Shown: one piece after another, positions 54,378-63,675 of the stretch
Layout of the letters: each line of letters begins with the position of its first letter
Position numbering within the stretch: the stretch's first letter is position 1
Source of the DNA: JASHVB01 sp035535035
Lineage (GTDB): Bacteria > Pseudomonadota > Alphaproteobacteria > Acetobacterales > Acetobacteraceae
Reading direction: 5' to 3'
DNA length: 64,000 nt
Assembly: GCA_035535035.1 (NCBI GenBank)
Contig: DATLQW010000081.1
Coordinates: forward strand, 25,092-89,091
Notes under the pieces: generated by a model
The model's input: the letters and a program-made list of their open reading frames with translations, nothing else
The model's database searches: none
What the model was told of the DNA's origin: nothing
Position numbers and translations under genes: made by a program

Positions 54378-55151
54378 TCAAGCGGTCTTGCGGAAGAGGC
54401 GGCGGAAATTCGCCGTGGTGAGGTCGGCCAGCGCGTCCGGAGTCATGAAGCGGAGTTCCGCCAGCACGCGAGCGGTGTGGGCGACATACGCGGGCTCGTT
54501 GCGCTTGCCGCGCAGCGGGACCGGGGCGAGGTAGGGCGCATCGGTCTCCACCAGCAGGCGTTGCGCTGGAATGTCACGGGCGATGTCTCTCAGTTCGCTG
54601 GATTTCGGGAAGGTCAGGATGCCGGAGAAGCTGATGTAGCCGCCGAGCGCGAGACCGGCCTCCGCCAGCCGGCGGGACGAGCTGAAGCAGTGCAGCAGGA
54701 AGGCGAAGTCTCCCCCGGTATCGCGTTCGTCTTGCAGGATTGCCGCGATGTCGGCGTCGGCATCGCGGGCGTGGATGGCGAGCGGTACCCCGGCCAGCCG
54801 CGCGGCGCGGACATGGGCGCGGAAATTGTGCCGCTGCACGTCGCGCGGGGCGCGGTCGTAGAAATAGTCCAGGCCGGATTCACCAATGCCGATGACTTTC
54901 GGGTGCTGCGTCATCGCCGCCAGGGTTTCCGGCGCTGGAATCGGGGCTTCCGCGGCGTGGTGCGGATGCACCCCGACGGTGCACCAGAGGTTCGGGTGCG
55001 CCTCCACCATCGCCGGCAGGCGGGCGGATTGCTCGAGCGTGGTGCCGATGGTGACCATCTCGCCGACCCCGGCCGTGGCCGCGCGCGCCAGGACGGCCGG
55101 GAGTTCGGCCGGGGTGAAATAGTCCAGGTGGCAGTGGGAATCGATCAGCAT
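54378..55151 (-). CDS. tatD: TatD-family deoxyribonuclease
   Basis: A 257-residue TatD metal-dependent hydrolase (3'-5' DNase). Metal ligands are visible in SHCHLDYF (residues 5-12), GIGESGLDYFYD near 91-102, the LAIHARDAD and LLHCFSSS motifs and the final VETDAPYLAPVPLRGKRNEPAYV. Normal length. It is part of a metG-tatD-MBL row, but about 90 bases and a half-copy of the G-rich repeat separate it from metG. Confidence 0.95.
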   Translation of the reverse strand: MLIDSHCHLDYFTPAELPAVLARAATAGVGEMVTIGTTLEQSARLPAMVEAHPNLWCTVGVHPHHAAEAPIPAPETLAAMTQHPKVIGIGESGLDYFYDRAPRDVQRHNFRAHVRAARLAGVPLAIHARDADADIAAILQDERDTGGDFAFLLHCFSSSRRLAEAGLALGGYISFSGILTFPKSSELRDIARDIPAQRLLVETDAPYLAPVPLRGKRNEPAYVAHTARVLAELRFMTPDALADLTTANFRRLFRKTA

Positions 55152-55190
55152 CAGGGCCTTGCAAGACGATATGCGGGCATGCCGACAATG

Positions 55191-55214
55191 CTCCCCTCCC
55201 CTTGAGGGAGGGGG
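55191..55214. repeat. half-copy of the G-rich repeat family
   Basis: A single palindromic arm, CTCCCCTCCCCTTGAGGGAG followed by GGGG, in the metG-tatD gap, without the inverted partner or GTTGGGG tail of the complete copies. Confidence 0.65.
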
Positions 55215-55242
55215 AATCCCTTGCTCGACTCAATCGCCGCCA

Positions 55243-56778
55243 TCACGCCGCCGGCTCCACATAACGCGGGAACACGCCCTGCGGCGCCGGCAGCGCCACG
55301 CCGTCACCCAGCGGCGTTCCCAGGTCACCAAGCGACCGCGCGCCAGGCGGCACGCCGAGCTGATCCAGCATCCGCGCCATGCTGTCGGGCATGAACGGCT
55401 GCAGCACCGTGGCGATCGCCCGCAGCGCATCGGCCAGCACGCGCAGCACCGCGCCCATCCGTGCCCGGTCGCTCCGCGCCAGCGCCCAGGGCGCCTGCCG
55501 GTCGATATAGCCGTTGGCGGCGCGGATCACTTTCCACACCTCCTCCAGCGCCTCGTGGAAGGTCTGCTGGTCCATGCAGCGCCGCAGCAGGTCCGGCAGC
55601 GCGGTGGCGGCGTCGCGCAGGCTGCAATCGTCCTCGGTAACCACCCCCCTCCCCGGCAGCACCCCGCCGCAGTTGCGCGCAACCAGCGTCAGCGAGCGCT
55701 GCGCCAGGTTGCCCAGATCGTTCGCCAGCTCGACGTTGATCCGCGTCACGATCGCCTGGTGGCTCATCGAGCCATCCGCGCCGAACGGCTTCTCCCGCAG
55801 CAGGAAATAGCGCACCTGGTCGAGGCCATAGGTCTCCACCAGCTTGCGCGGCTCGACGACGTTGCCGAGCGACTTGCTCATCTTCTCGCCCTCGACGACC
55901 CACCAGCCATGGGAAGAAACCCGGCGCGGCGGCGGCAGCCCGGCGGACATCAGGAACGCCGGCCAGTACACGGCGTGGAAACGGATAATGTCCTTGCCGA
56001 CCACGTGCACGTCGGCCGGCCAGAAGCGCCACAGCGGATCGGCCGCATCCGGAAAGCCGCAGGCGGTGACGTAGTTGTTCAGCGCGTCCAGCCAGACATA
56101 CATCACGTGGTCCGGCGCGCCCGGCACCGGGATGCCCCAACTGAACGTGGTGCGGCTGACCGACAGGTCGCGCAGGCCGCCGCGCACGAAGCTCATCACC
56201 TCGTTGCGGCGCGAGGTCGGCGCGATGAACTCCGGGTGGTCCTCGTAGAACCGCAGCAGCCGGTCCTGCCAGGCGGCCAGCCGGAAAAAATAGGACGGCT
56301 CGCGCACCCACGCGACCGGCGCGCCGGACGGGGCCAGTTTGCTGCCGTCCGCCAGGGTGGTCAACTCATCTTCGTCATAGAATGCTTCATCGCGAACGGC
56401 GTACCAGCCTTCATAGTGACCGAGATAGATGTCGCCCGCCGCCTCGATCCGCCGCCACAGTTCGGCGCAGGAGCGCTTGTGGCGTTCCTCGGTGGTGCGG
56501 ATCCAGGCATCGTTGGAGACGCCCATCGCCCGGGTCATGTCCTGGAAATCCGCCGATATCTGGTCGGTGTAGCTCTGCGGATCCAGCCCCGCGTCGCGCG
56601 CCGCTTGCTCGACCTTCTGACCGTGCTCGTCGGTGCCCGTGAGGAAAAACACGTCGAACCCGTCCAGCCGCTTCCAGCGCGCCAGCACGTCCGCGGCAAT
56701 TGAGGTGTAGGCGTGGCCGATATGCGGCGCGCCGTTCACGTAATAGATCGGCGTCGTGATATAAAAGCTTTTGGTCAT
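55243..56778 (-). CDS. metG: methionyl-tRNA synthetase
   Basis: A 511-residue class I MetRS of the short type without the C-terminal dimerisation domain. The HIGH motif is HIGHAYTS at 19-26 and the KMSKS loop is EKMSKSLGN near 300. Other pointers are TGTDEHGQKVEQAA, WGIPVPGAPDHVMYVWLDAL and VVGKDIIRFHAVYWPAFLM. The ATG overlaps the holB stop codon (ATGA), so translation is coupled. Confidence 0.97.
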   Translation of the reverse strand: MTKSFYITTPIYYVNGAPHIGHAYTSIAADVLARWKRLDGFDVFFLTGTDEHGQKVEQAARDAGLDPQSYTDQISADFQDMTRAMGVSNDAWIRTTEERHKRSCAELWRRIEAAGDIYLGHYEGWYAVRDEAFYDEDELTTLADGSKLAPSGAPVAWVREPSYFFRLAAWQDRLLRFYEDHPEFIAPTSRRNEVMSFVRGGLRDLSVSRTTFSWGIPVPGAPDHVMYVWLDALNNYVTACGFPDAADPLWRFWPADVHVVGKDIIRFHAVYWPAFLMSAGLPPPRRVSSHGWWVVEGEKMSKSLGNVVEPRKLVETYGLDQVRYFLLREKPFGADGSMSHQAIVTRINVELANDLGNLAQRSLTLVARNCGGVLPGRGVVTEDDCSLRDAATALPDLLRRCMDQQTFHEALEEVWKVIRAANGYIDRQAPWALARSDRARMGAVLRVLADALRAIATVLQPFMPDSMARMLDQLGVPPGARSLGDLGTPLGDGVALPAPQGVFPRYVEPAA

Positions 56779-57791
56779 TGCATTTTTCCCGCAAGCAATC
56801 CCAGGCCCTCGATGAGCGCCTGGCGCTTGTCCAGGGCGAAGCGCTCGGTCTCGTCCTGCAGACGGGTCAGGCCGTGCCACACCTCGCCCCACGCATCAAG
56901 CGGGCGGGACGCGACGAACCGCGCTTGCTCCGGGTCCGCCCGGCCGCGCGCGGCGTCGCGCACCGCGGCGGCGAGGTCGGCGCGCAGCAGGTCCATGAAC
57001 GTGGAGAACCCCGTCTCGCTGCGGCCCAGCGCGTCGGCGACCTCCAGCGCGCGGACCGGCGGCAGGTTCGGCAGGTCGGCGAGCACCTGGTCCACCAGGG
57101 CGGCGATTTTCAACCCCTCCTCCTCCGCCAGTAGCAGGGCGCGGCCGGGGCAGCCTTCGGCCAAGGTGACCAGCCGGCCGCGTTCGCCGGGGCTGAGGTC
57201 CGGCAGGTAGTCGGCCAGCAGGCGGGCCATCGGTTCGTCCGGTAGCGGCAAGAGGCGCAGGCGGCGGCAGCGGCTGCGGATGGTGGCCGGCAGGCGGCCG
57301 GGCGCAGCGCAGGTCAGCAGCAGCACAGCGCGTTGCGGCGGCTCTTCCAGGATTTTCAGCAGGGCGTTGGCCGAGGCCGGGTTGAGGTCCTCGGTGCCAT
57401 CCACGATGGCGACGCGCCAGCCGCCTTCAGCCGGAGTAAGCGCCATGAACCCGTTGATCTTGCGGACGTCCTCCACGGCGATCTCGGTGCGCATGCGGCG
57501 GCGCTTCAGGTCGTAGGCGCGTTCCGTGAGGGACAGGTCGGCGTGGCTGGCGGCAGCGACACGGCGGAAGGTAGGGTGGGTTGGGGCAAGATACAGGCTG
57601 TCGCCGGCGGGGCGGCCGGACAGCAGAAAACGTGCGAAGCGGAAGGCCAGCGTCGCCTTGCCGACGCCGTCCGGGCCGGTGATCAGCCAGGCGTGGTGCA
57701 GCCGGCCGGCGCGCATCGCCTCCAGCAGGGTCGCCTCGGCGGCTTCGTGGCCGAGCAGGATCGGGTTGGCGCGAGGCTCCGGGGCGGGCAT
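56775..57791 (-). CDS. holB: DNA polymerase III delta-prime subunit
   Basis: A 338-residue HolB, clamp-loader subunit of DNA polymerase III. The AAA+ core has a degenerate P-loop GPDGVGKA near 38-45, as is common in delta-prime, the VAIVDGTEDLNPASANALLKILEEPP sensor region and SRCRRLRLLPLP. The C-terminal helical domain runs from about 200. It is directly ahead of metG. tmk, which often precedes holB in related genomes, is missing; a type III mod gene is divergent 141 bases away. Confidence 0.93.
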   Translation of the reverse strand: MPAPEPRANPILLGHEAAEATLLEAMRAGRLHHAWLITGPDGVGKATLAFRFARFLLSGRPAGDSLYLAPTHPTFRRVAAASHADLSLTERAYDLKRRRMRTEIAVEDVRKINGFMALTPAEGGWRVAIVDGTEDLNPASANALLKILEEPPQRAVLLLTCAAPGRLPATIRSRCRRLRLLPLPDEPMARLLADYLPDLSPGERGRLVTLAEGCPGRALLLAEEEGLKIAALVDQVLADLPNLPPVRALEVADALGRSETGFSTFMDLLRADLAAAVRDAARGRADPEQARFVASRPLDAWGEVWHGLTRLQDETERFALDKRQALIEGLGLLAGKMQ

Positions 57792-57932
57792 CGGTTGGTT
57801 ATAGCCGACAACAGGTTCGGTGGCAGGGGATTGGCATCCCGGAATCGGTGGCACGACGGCCCATTGGTCATTCTTTGGTGACGCGTCCTGCCCTACACTC
57901 CCCGCCAGACCCGACTCGGAACCCGCCCGCGT

Positions 57933-59834
57933 ATGACCGATAAGCCAGCCGCCCGCGAACGCATCGCCGACCTTTCGCCCGACCTGCGGGCGGAAACCCT
58001 GGCGCGTTTGCGCGCGGCGGTGCCGGAGGCGTTCAGCGAGGGGCAACTCGACCTCGACCGGCTGAAGGCGCTGGTGGGCGGGGCGGTGGAGGCGGGCGAC
58101 GAGCGCTACACCTTCTCCTGGGCGGGCCGGCGCGAGGCGATGGCGATGCTGCAGGCCCCCACGGCCGCGACGCTGCGTCCGGACCGCGCGAACAGCGTGA
58201 ACTTCGACACGGCGCAGCACGTGTTCATTGAAGGCGAGAACCTGGAGGTGCTGAAGGTGCTCTACCGCTCGTATTTCGGGCGGGTGAAGCTGATCTACAT
58301 CGACCCGCCGTATAATACCGGGAACGATTTCATCTATCCGGACGATTTCGCCGATCCGCTGGACCACTATCTGCGGATCACCGGGCAGAAGAATGGCAAC
58401 GGCGACTATCTGACGAGCATGCCGGATCGGTCGGGGCGGATTCACTCGGCATGGCTGAGCATGATGTATCCGCGGCTAGTTTTGGCACGGCAGATGCTTC
58501 GAGAGGATGGCTTCATATTTGTCTCATCTGACGACAATGAATTTCAAAATCTGAGACGTATGATGGACGAAATATTCGGCGAGGAGAATTTTGCGTCGAC
58601 AATCATAATCCAGTCTAACAAGCGTGGCCAAACCTATAAAGATATCGCCAAGACTCATGAGTATTTGCTCGCTTATTCACGCACTGATACAGCCCATCTT
58701 TTCCAGCTTCCTAAAGCTGACGGCGCGTTGCCATTCGAGGATAAAAACGGGCATTTTGATCTTTGGGAGCTGAGAAACAGGAACCCAAAATTTGGAAAAT
58801 TTAACCGCCCCAACCTATTCTTTCCGATCTATGTATCCCAGGTTCTGACAGATGATCTAGGCTACAGCAAGATATCGCTCGAGAAGACGAATCAGTTCAC
58901 AATCGAGGTATTTCCGAGAAACAGTGAAGGTGGTGACAGCTGCTGGAGATGGAGCTCCGGGAAGATAGCAAATACAGACATTACGAGCGGCGATGCCGTT
59001 CTGGTTGCAAGGCGGCGACGAGACGGCGACTGGAACGTCTACGAGAAATCCAGAAAACAGACTACGGCGCCAAAATCAATTTGGGACTCCGTGGACGTTA
59101 TCAACGAACAAGGCACGATGGAGCTCGCGAAACTCGGCCTGTCTGGCCTCTTTGATCATCCGAAGCCCTTGGGGCTCCTTGATAAGATCCTTCGAATAAC
59201 GACCGAGGATGGCGATATTATTCTTGATTTTTTCGCGGGATCGGGCACGACCCTGCATGCTGTGATGGCGCTCAACCTGGAAGAAGGCGCAAGCCGCCAG
59301 GTAATTTCTGTCCAGCTTCCTGAGCTCATTTCTCCCGAGCACCCTGCCCGTCGCGCGGGCTACCGTAATGTGGCGGAGTTGTGTCGCGCTCGCATAAAGA
59401 AAGCAATCGCTGTTGTCGGAGCGGATCCCAATTCCGGTGTAAGAAGCTTCAAGTTAGGCCCATCTACGACCCGCCGCTGGTCCGGCATCGCGGAGAAGGA
59501 AGCCGACAGCTACCTCGCGCAGATGGAGGTTTTCGCCGATGCTTTGACTCCGGGTTGGCAACCGGAGGATGTGATCTGGGAAGTGGCCCTGCGCGACGGC
59601 TATAGCCTGAACAGCAAGATCGAAGAATTACCAACCACAGCTTCGAAGATCTGGCGCGTCACCGATCCCGAACGTATGCAAAGCTTCGTCATCTGTCTGG
59701 AAACAGCCATCAACCGCGAAGATGTCGCCAAGCTCGGTCTAACCCGCGAGGATATCTTCGTCTGCCTCGATGCAGCACTGAACGACACGCTGGCGTCCAA
59801 CCTCGCCCTGCAATGCCGGCTCAAAGTGCTCTGA
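57933..59834 (+). CDS. mod: type III DNA methyltransferase (Mod)
   Basis: A 633-residue adenine-specific methyltransferase of the beta class. Motif IV DPPYNTG is at 124-130 and precedes motif I, DFFAGSGTT at 432-440, the usual order for type III Mod. The ends are GC-rich like the genome, but about 58500-59450 (residues ~190-505) is clearly more A/T-rich, with codons such as ATA, AAT and TTT; this covers the target recognition region. It is followed 9 bases later by res, so the pair is one operon. The recognition site cannot be deduced. Confidence 0.93.
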   Translation: MTDKPAARERIADLSPDLRAETLARLRAAVPEAFSEGQLDLDRLKALVGGAVEAGDERYTFSWAGRREAMAMLQAPTAATLRPDRANSVNFDTAQHVFIEGENLEVLKVLYRSYFGRVKLIYIDPPYNTGNDFIYPDDFADPLDHYLRITGQKNGNGDYLTSMPDRSGRIHSAWLSMMYPRLVLARQMLREDGFIFVSSDDNEFQNLRRMMDEIFGEENFASTIIIQSNKRGQTYKDIAKTHEYLLAYSRTDTAHLFQLPKADGALPFEDKNGHFDLWELRNRNPKFGKFNRPNLFFPIYVSQVLTDDLGYSKISLEKTNQFTIEVFPRNSEGGDSCWRWSSGKIANTDITSGDAVLVARRRRDGDWNVYEKSRKQTTAPKSIWDSVDVINEQGTMELAKLGLSGLFDHPKPLGLLDKILRITTEDGDIILDFFAGSGTTLHAVMALNLEEGASRQVISVQLPELISPEHPARRAGYRNVAELCRARIKKAIAVVGADPNSGVRSFKLGPSTTRRWSGIAEKEADSYLAQMEVFADALTPGWQPEDVIWEVALRDGYSLNSKIEELPTTASKIWRVTDPERMQSFVICLETAINREDVAKLGLTREDIFVCLDAALNDTLASNLALQCRLKVL

Positions 59835-59843
59835 GCCGCCCAC

Positions 59844-62561
59844 ATGGAATTTCGCTTCGACCCCGCGCAGGAACACCAGGTCAAGGCGATCGATGCCACC
59901 GTTGGCCTGCTGGAAGGCCAGGCCTTCATCCGCAGTCAGCTCGTCGTGCCGCGGGGCGCCAGCTTTCAGGCCGTCCCCAACCGGCTCGATCTCACCGAGG
60001 CGGACCTTCTCGGCAACCTGCACCGTGTACAAGCGCAATGCGGCATCGAGCCGGACCCGGACCTCGCGGTGATCGAGGCCGCGATCGACACCGCCGCCGG
60101 CAATCGAGCGACGCGCTTCGCCAATTTCTCCCTGGAAATGGAGACCGGTACCGGCAAGACCTACGTCTATCTCCGCACCGCCATGGAGCTGTTCCGCCGA
60201 TTCGGATTGCGCAAATTCGTCGTGGTGGTTCCCTCCGTTGCCGTACGCGAAGGCGTCCTCGCGGCACTGCGCATGACCGAACGCCACCTCAAGGCACGCT
60301 ACGACAATCCGCCTTACCGCTTCACCGTCTATGACTCGGCCAACCTCTCCCAGGTGCGCGGTTTCGCGCTGTCCGACGGGCTGGAGCTCATGGTGATGAC
60401 GATCGACGCCTTCGCTCGCGCGGAGAACGTGATCCGCGTTGCCACCGACCAGCTCCAGGGCGAGAAGCCGATCCACCTGATCCAGGCAGTCCGTCCTGTG
60501 TTGATCCTGGACGAACCGCAGAACATGGAAAGCGAGAACCGGGTGCGAGCACTGGCCGCACTCGATCCGCTGTTCGCACTGCGCTACAGCGCCACGCACC
60601 GCAACCCGTACAATGTGATCTATCGCCTCACCCCGTTCGACGCCTACCGGCAGAGCCTGGTGAAGCGCATCGAGGTCGCCTCCGTGGTGCAGGAGGACAA
60701 CGCCAACCTGCCCTTCATCCGCGTGGAGCAAATCACCACGGCAAAGCGCACGCTGACGGCGCGGCTGACCGTGCACAAGCTGATGAAGACCGGTGCGATC
60801 AAGGAAACCACGCTTATTTTCCGCCATGGCGATAGCCTGCAAGAGAAGACCGGCCGAACCGAGTACCAAGGCTTCGTCATTGACGAGATCAACGCCGGGT
60901 CAGGGTTCGTGCATTTCGCCAACAACGTCGAGGTCCGGCTGGGAGCGGAAGTCGGCACCGAACGCGACGCAATCCTGGAAGAGCAGATCCGCTATACGAT
61001 CGAGGAGCATTTCCGCAAGCAGCGCCGCTACCGCGAGCGTGGCATCAAGGTGTTGTCGCTGTTCTTCGTCGATCGCGTGGACAACTTCGTCCCGGAGGAC
61101 GGCAAGCTGCGCCTGCTCTACGTCAAGTGCTTCAACGAGGCGAAGCAGCGCTTTCCGGAGTGGCACGACAAAGCGCCGATGCAGGTCGAGGCGCACTACT
61201 TCGCCAGCCGGAGCCGGCGGGGCGGCGCGGTCGAGTTCGTGGACACGTCCGGCCGCAGCCGGGAGGACGAAGCCGCCTTCAACCTGATCATGCGCGACAA
61301 GGAGCGCCTGCTGTCCTTCGATGAACCCACCGCGTTCATCTTCTCCCATTCCGCATTGCGCGAAGGCTGGGACAGTCCCAACGTGTTCCAGATTTGCACG
61401 CTGCGCGATGTCGGCTCGGAGACCGAACGCCGCCAACAGGTGGGCCGGGGGGTCCGGCTGCCGGTCGATCAGTCCGGCGAGCGGGTCCACGATTCGGCGG
61501 TAAACGTGCTGACGGTGGTGGCCAGCGAAAGCTACGAACGATTTGTCGCGGGTCTGCAACGCGAGATCGAAGCCGAGTACGGGCGGGAAGGCGTGCCCCC
61601 GCCACCGCCCAACGCGCGCAAGCGCACCGCGATCAAGCTGCGCAAAGCCTATCTGCTCAAGCCCGAATTCAAGGAACTCTGGGACCGCATCAAACACCAT
61701 ACTCGCTATGCCGTGACGATCGACACGCCGAAACTGATCGCCGACGTGGTTCCCGAACTCGATCGGGCCGAAATCCGCAGACCGCGCATCACCATCGCCA
61801 AGGCGGAGATGCGTGCCCGTCTGTTCGAAGACATGTTCGAGCCGATCGTGCAGAGCGGCGCCCGCACCGCGGTAGATTTGGCCGGCCGCTATCCGCTGCC
61901 GAACCTGGTCGAGATCATGGAAGGCCTGATGGAGAACACGTCTCCGCCGATGCGTCTGTCGCGCCGCACGCTGCTGGCGATCTTCCGCGCCACCGGTAAC
62001 AAGCAGGCAGCGCTCGACAACCCGCACGACTTCGCAATGGCGGCCGTCAACATCATCAAGGACAAGCTGGCCGAGCAGCTCATCGGCGGAATCCGCTATG
62101 AGAAAGATGGCACTTGGTACGAGATGACCGATTTCAAGGACGAGATCCTGACCTGGGAGGATTATATCGTCCCGAGCAATTCAACGGACGGCGGCGGAGG
62201 CACGCACCTCTACGATGGCGTGATATTCGACTCCGAAGGCGTCGAACGCCCATTCATTGAATCGCTCGAGCGTCGGGCCGACGTCAAGCTGTACATCAAG
62301 CTCCCGGCGTGGTTCACGGTCGATACGCCTATCGGACGCTATAACCCTGATTGGGCGATCGTGATGACCGACCCGGAGGACGGAGAGACCGCGCTGTATC
62401 TGGTGCGCGAGACCAAGGACACGCTCGACCTCGGCAAGCTGCGTCCGGACGAGCGCCGCAAGATCGCCTGCGGCAAGGCCCATTTTACCGGCGCATTGGG
62501 TGTCAACTACCGCGTGGTCACGAATGCGAGCCAGCTTCCGCGTGGGGGCGTCTCCGGCTGA
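59844..62561 (+). CDS. res: type III restriction endonuclease subunit (Res)
   Basis: A 905-residue type III Res subunit. The superfamily-2 helicase core has Walker A METGTGKTY near 99-107, motif II DEPQ near 222-225 and a QVGRGVRLPVDQ motif VI. The C-terminal nuclease shows a PD...ExK arrangement: Pro835-Asp836 and Glu856-x-Lys858. Full length and apparently intact. Unlike mod it has the host's GC level throughout. Confidence 0.93.
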   Translation: MEFRFDPAQEHQVKAIDATVGLLEGQAFIRSQLVVPRGASFQAVPNRLDLTEADLLGNLHRVQAQCGIEPDPDLAVIEAAIDTAAGNRATRFANFSLEMETGTGKTYVYLRTAMELFRRFGLRKFVVVVPSVAVREGVLAALRMTERHLKARYDNPPYRFTVYDSANLSQVRGFALSDGLELMVMTIDAFARAENVIRVATDQLQGEKPIHLIQAVRPVLILDEPQNMESENRVRALAALDPLFALRYSATHRNPYNVIYRLTPFDAYRQSLVKRIEVASVVQEDNANLPFIRVEQITTAKRTLTARLTVHKLMKTGAIKETTLIFRHGDSLQEKTGRTEYQGFVIDEINAGSGFVHFANNVEVRLGAEVGTERDAILEEQIRYTIEEHFRKQRRYRERGIKVLSLFFVDRVDNFVPEDGKLRLLYVKCFNEAKQRFPEWHDKAPMQVEAHYFASRSRRGGAVEFVDTSGRSREDEAAFNLIMRDKERLLSFDEPTAFIFSHSALREGWDSPNVFQICTLRDVGSETERRQQVGRGVRLPVDQSGERVHDSAVNVLTVVASESYERFVAGLQREIEAEYGREGVPPPPPNARKRTAIKLRKAYLLKPEFKELWDRIKHHTRYAVTIDTPKLIADVVPELDRAEIRRPRITIAKAEMRARLFEDMFEPIVQSGARTAVDLAGRYPLPNLVEIMEGLMENTSPPMRLSRRTLLAIFRATGNKQAALDNPHDFAMAAVNIIKDKLAEQLIGGIRYEKDGTWYEMTDFKDEILTWEDYIVPSNSTDGGGGTHLYDGVIFDSEGVERPFIESLERRADVKLYIKLPAWFTVDTPIGRYNPDWAIVMTDPEDGETALYLVRETKDTLDLGKLRPDERRKIACGKAHFTGALGVNYRVVTNASQLPRGGVSG

Positions 62562-62634
62562 GCCGTTGTGCGCCGTCATCGCGGTTCACGTCGCGGCCAT
62601 TGGGGAGAGGCAAGGCCGGCCGCCGCGTCCCCGA

Positions 62635-63312
62635 TCAGACGGTATCCCGGGATCGCTCGGCGACCGCTACTTCGCGCGTTGCGTGCGCCGCCGCGGGCTG
62701 CGCCGGCTGCCGCTGCGGCGCCTCGCCGGCGGCGCGCACGGTTCCCATCGGCTCCGGCAGGCGCACCAGCACCGTGGTGCCTTGCCCTTCATGAGCCTCG
62801 ATATGGAGCGTGCCGCCTTGCAGCGCCACCAATTGCCCGGCCTCTCGCAACGCGGCTTCCCGCATCGCCACCTCGGTCCCGGCGCCGTCGTCGATCACGG
62901 CAATCTCCACCCGCCCGCCGAGCCGTGCCGCGCTGAGCAAGACCCGCCCGGCCGGTGCGTGCCGTATGGCGTTGCCGACGAGGTCGCTCAACAACGCCCG
63001 CAATGCAAGCGGATCGGTGCGGACCGCGAGATCCGGTTGCACCGCCATCTCCAGCCGCACGAGGCCGCGCGCCGCCTCGGGTCCGATCCGCCCCAGCACG
63101 TCCCGCATTTCAGCCGCCACGTCCAGCATGCCGCTGACAAACGGCGTCCGCGCCAAGCTGAACGCAGCCGCTGGGGCCGGCGTCCACCCGCGATCGTGCC
63201 GCCGGGCAAGCACGTGCCGCCGCCAGCCCCCCAGCAGGAGAGCGCCGCACGTAATTGCGCTGAGGCCCAGCAGCGCCGCGGCGAACAACCCGAATCTGTC
63301 GCTCGTGAACAT
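62635..63312 (-). CDS. histidine-kinase-like ATPase, no visible H-box
   Basis: A 225-residue membrane protein with an N-terminal hydrophobic segment (residues ~8-30) and a HATPase_c domain: N-box DLVGNAIRHAP near 110-120, G1 IDDGAG at 140-145 and G2 GQGTTVLVRLP from 176. No HisKA phospho-accepting histidine motif is present and the region between membrane and ATPase is only about 70 residues. It could be a truncated kinase, an HPt-linked kinase or a kinase-like ATP-binding regulator. No response regulator is adjacent. Confidence 0.78.
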   Translation of the reverse strand: MFTSDRFGLFAAALLGLSAITCGALLLGGWRRHVLARRHDRGWTPAPAAAFSLARTPFVSGMLDVAAEMRDVLGRIGPEAARGLVRLEMAVQPDLAVRTDPLALRALLSDLVGNAIRHAPAGRVLLSAARLGGRVEIAVIDDGAGTEVAMREAALREAGQLVALQGGTLHIEAHEGQGTTVLVRLPEPMGTVRAAGEAPQRQPAQPAAAHATREVAVAERSRDTV

Positions 63313-63675
63313 CGCGCCATTGATGCACCGAGAGGTTGACCAACGGTTAACGCCGCGGCCAAAGTTGTCGGAATGTTCCTACTGCCGCCCGTCATTGATT
63401 GTGCGGTCGATCTCTGAACCGCTTGCTCCGGCAACACCGGCAGTGCCTCTGGAAACCGCCCGATCTGCCCGGACCACTCCACCGGACCGCCGCCCGGACC
63501 GCCGCACGGGCCACTCCACCAGGCCAATCCACCGGGCGAGCCTCGCCACAGCCGTGGCGCGCGTGCGTATCTCTGACATATCCAGTTATTTCCATTGACA
63601 CACACCCCCCGCCATGCTACACGCCGTGCGCGCTACGCAACCCGCCACGAAAGACCGCTCCATCTCCGTCCCGCC
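63313..63675. other. intergenic region with Pro-codon-like repeats
   Basis: The 363-base divergent gap contains a run of CCGGACCACTCC / GGGCCACTCCACC-like imperfect repeats at about 63470-63535 and a candidate promoter at its right end. No gene is supported. Confidence 0.4.
63595..63623 (+). promoter_or_regulatory. candidate promoter for the right-end gene
   Basis: A perfect TTGACA at 63595-63600 with TACACG at 63618-63623 after 17 bases, about 53 bases before the ATG at 63676. The -10 match is weak. Confidence 0.4.
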
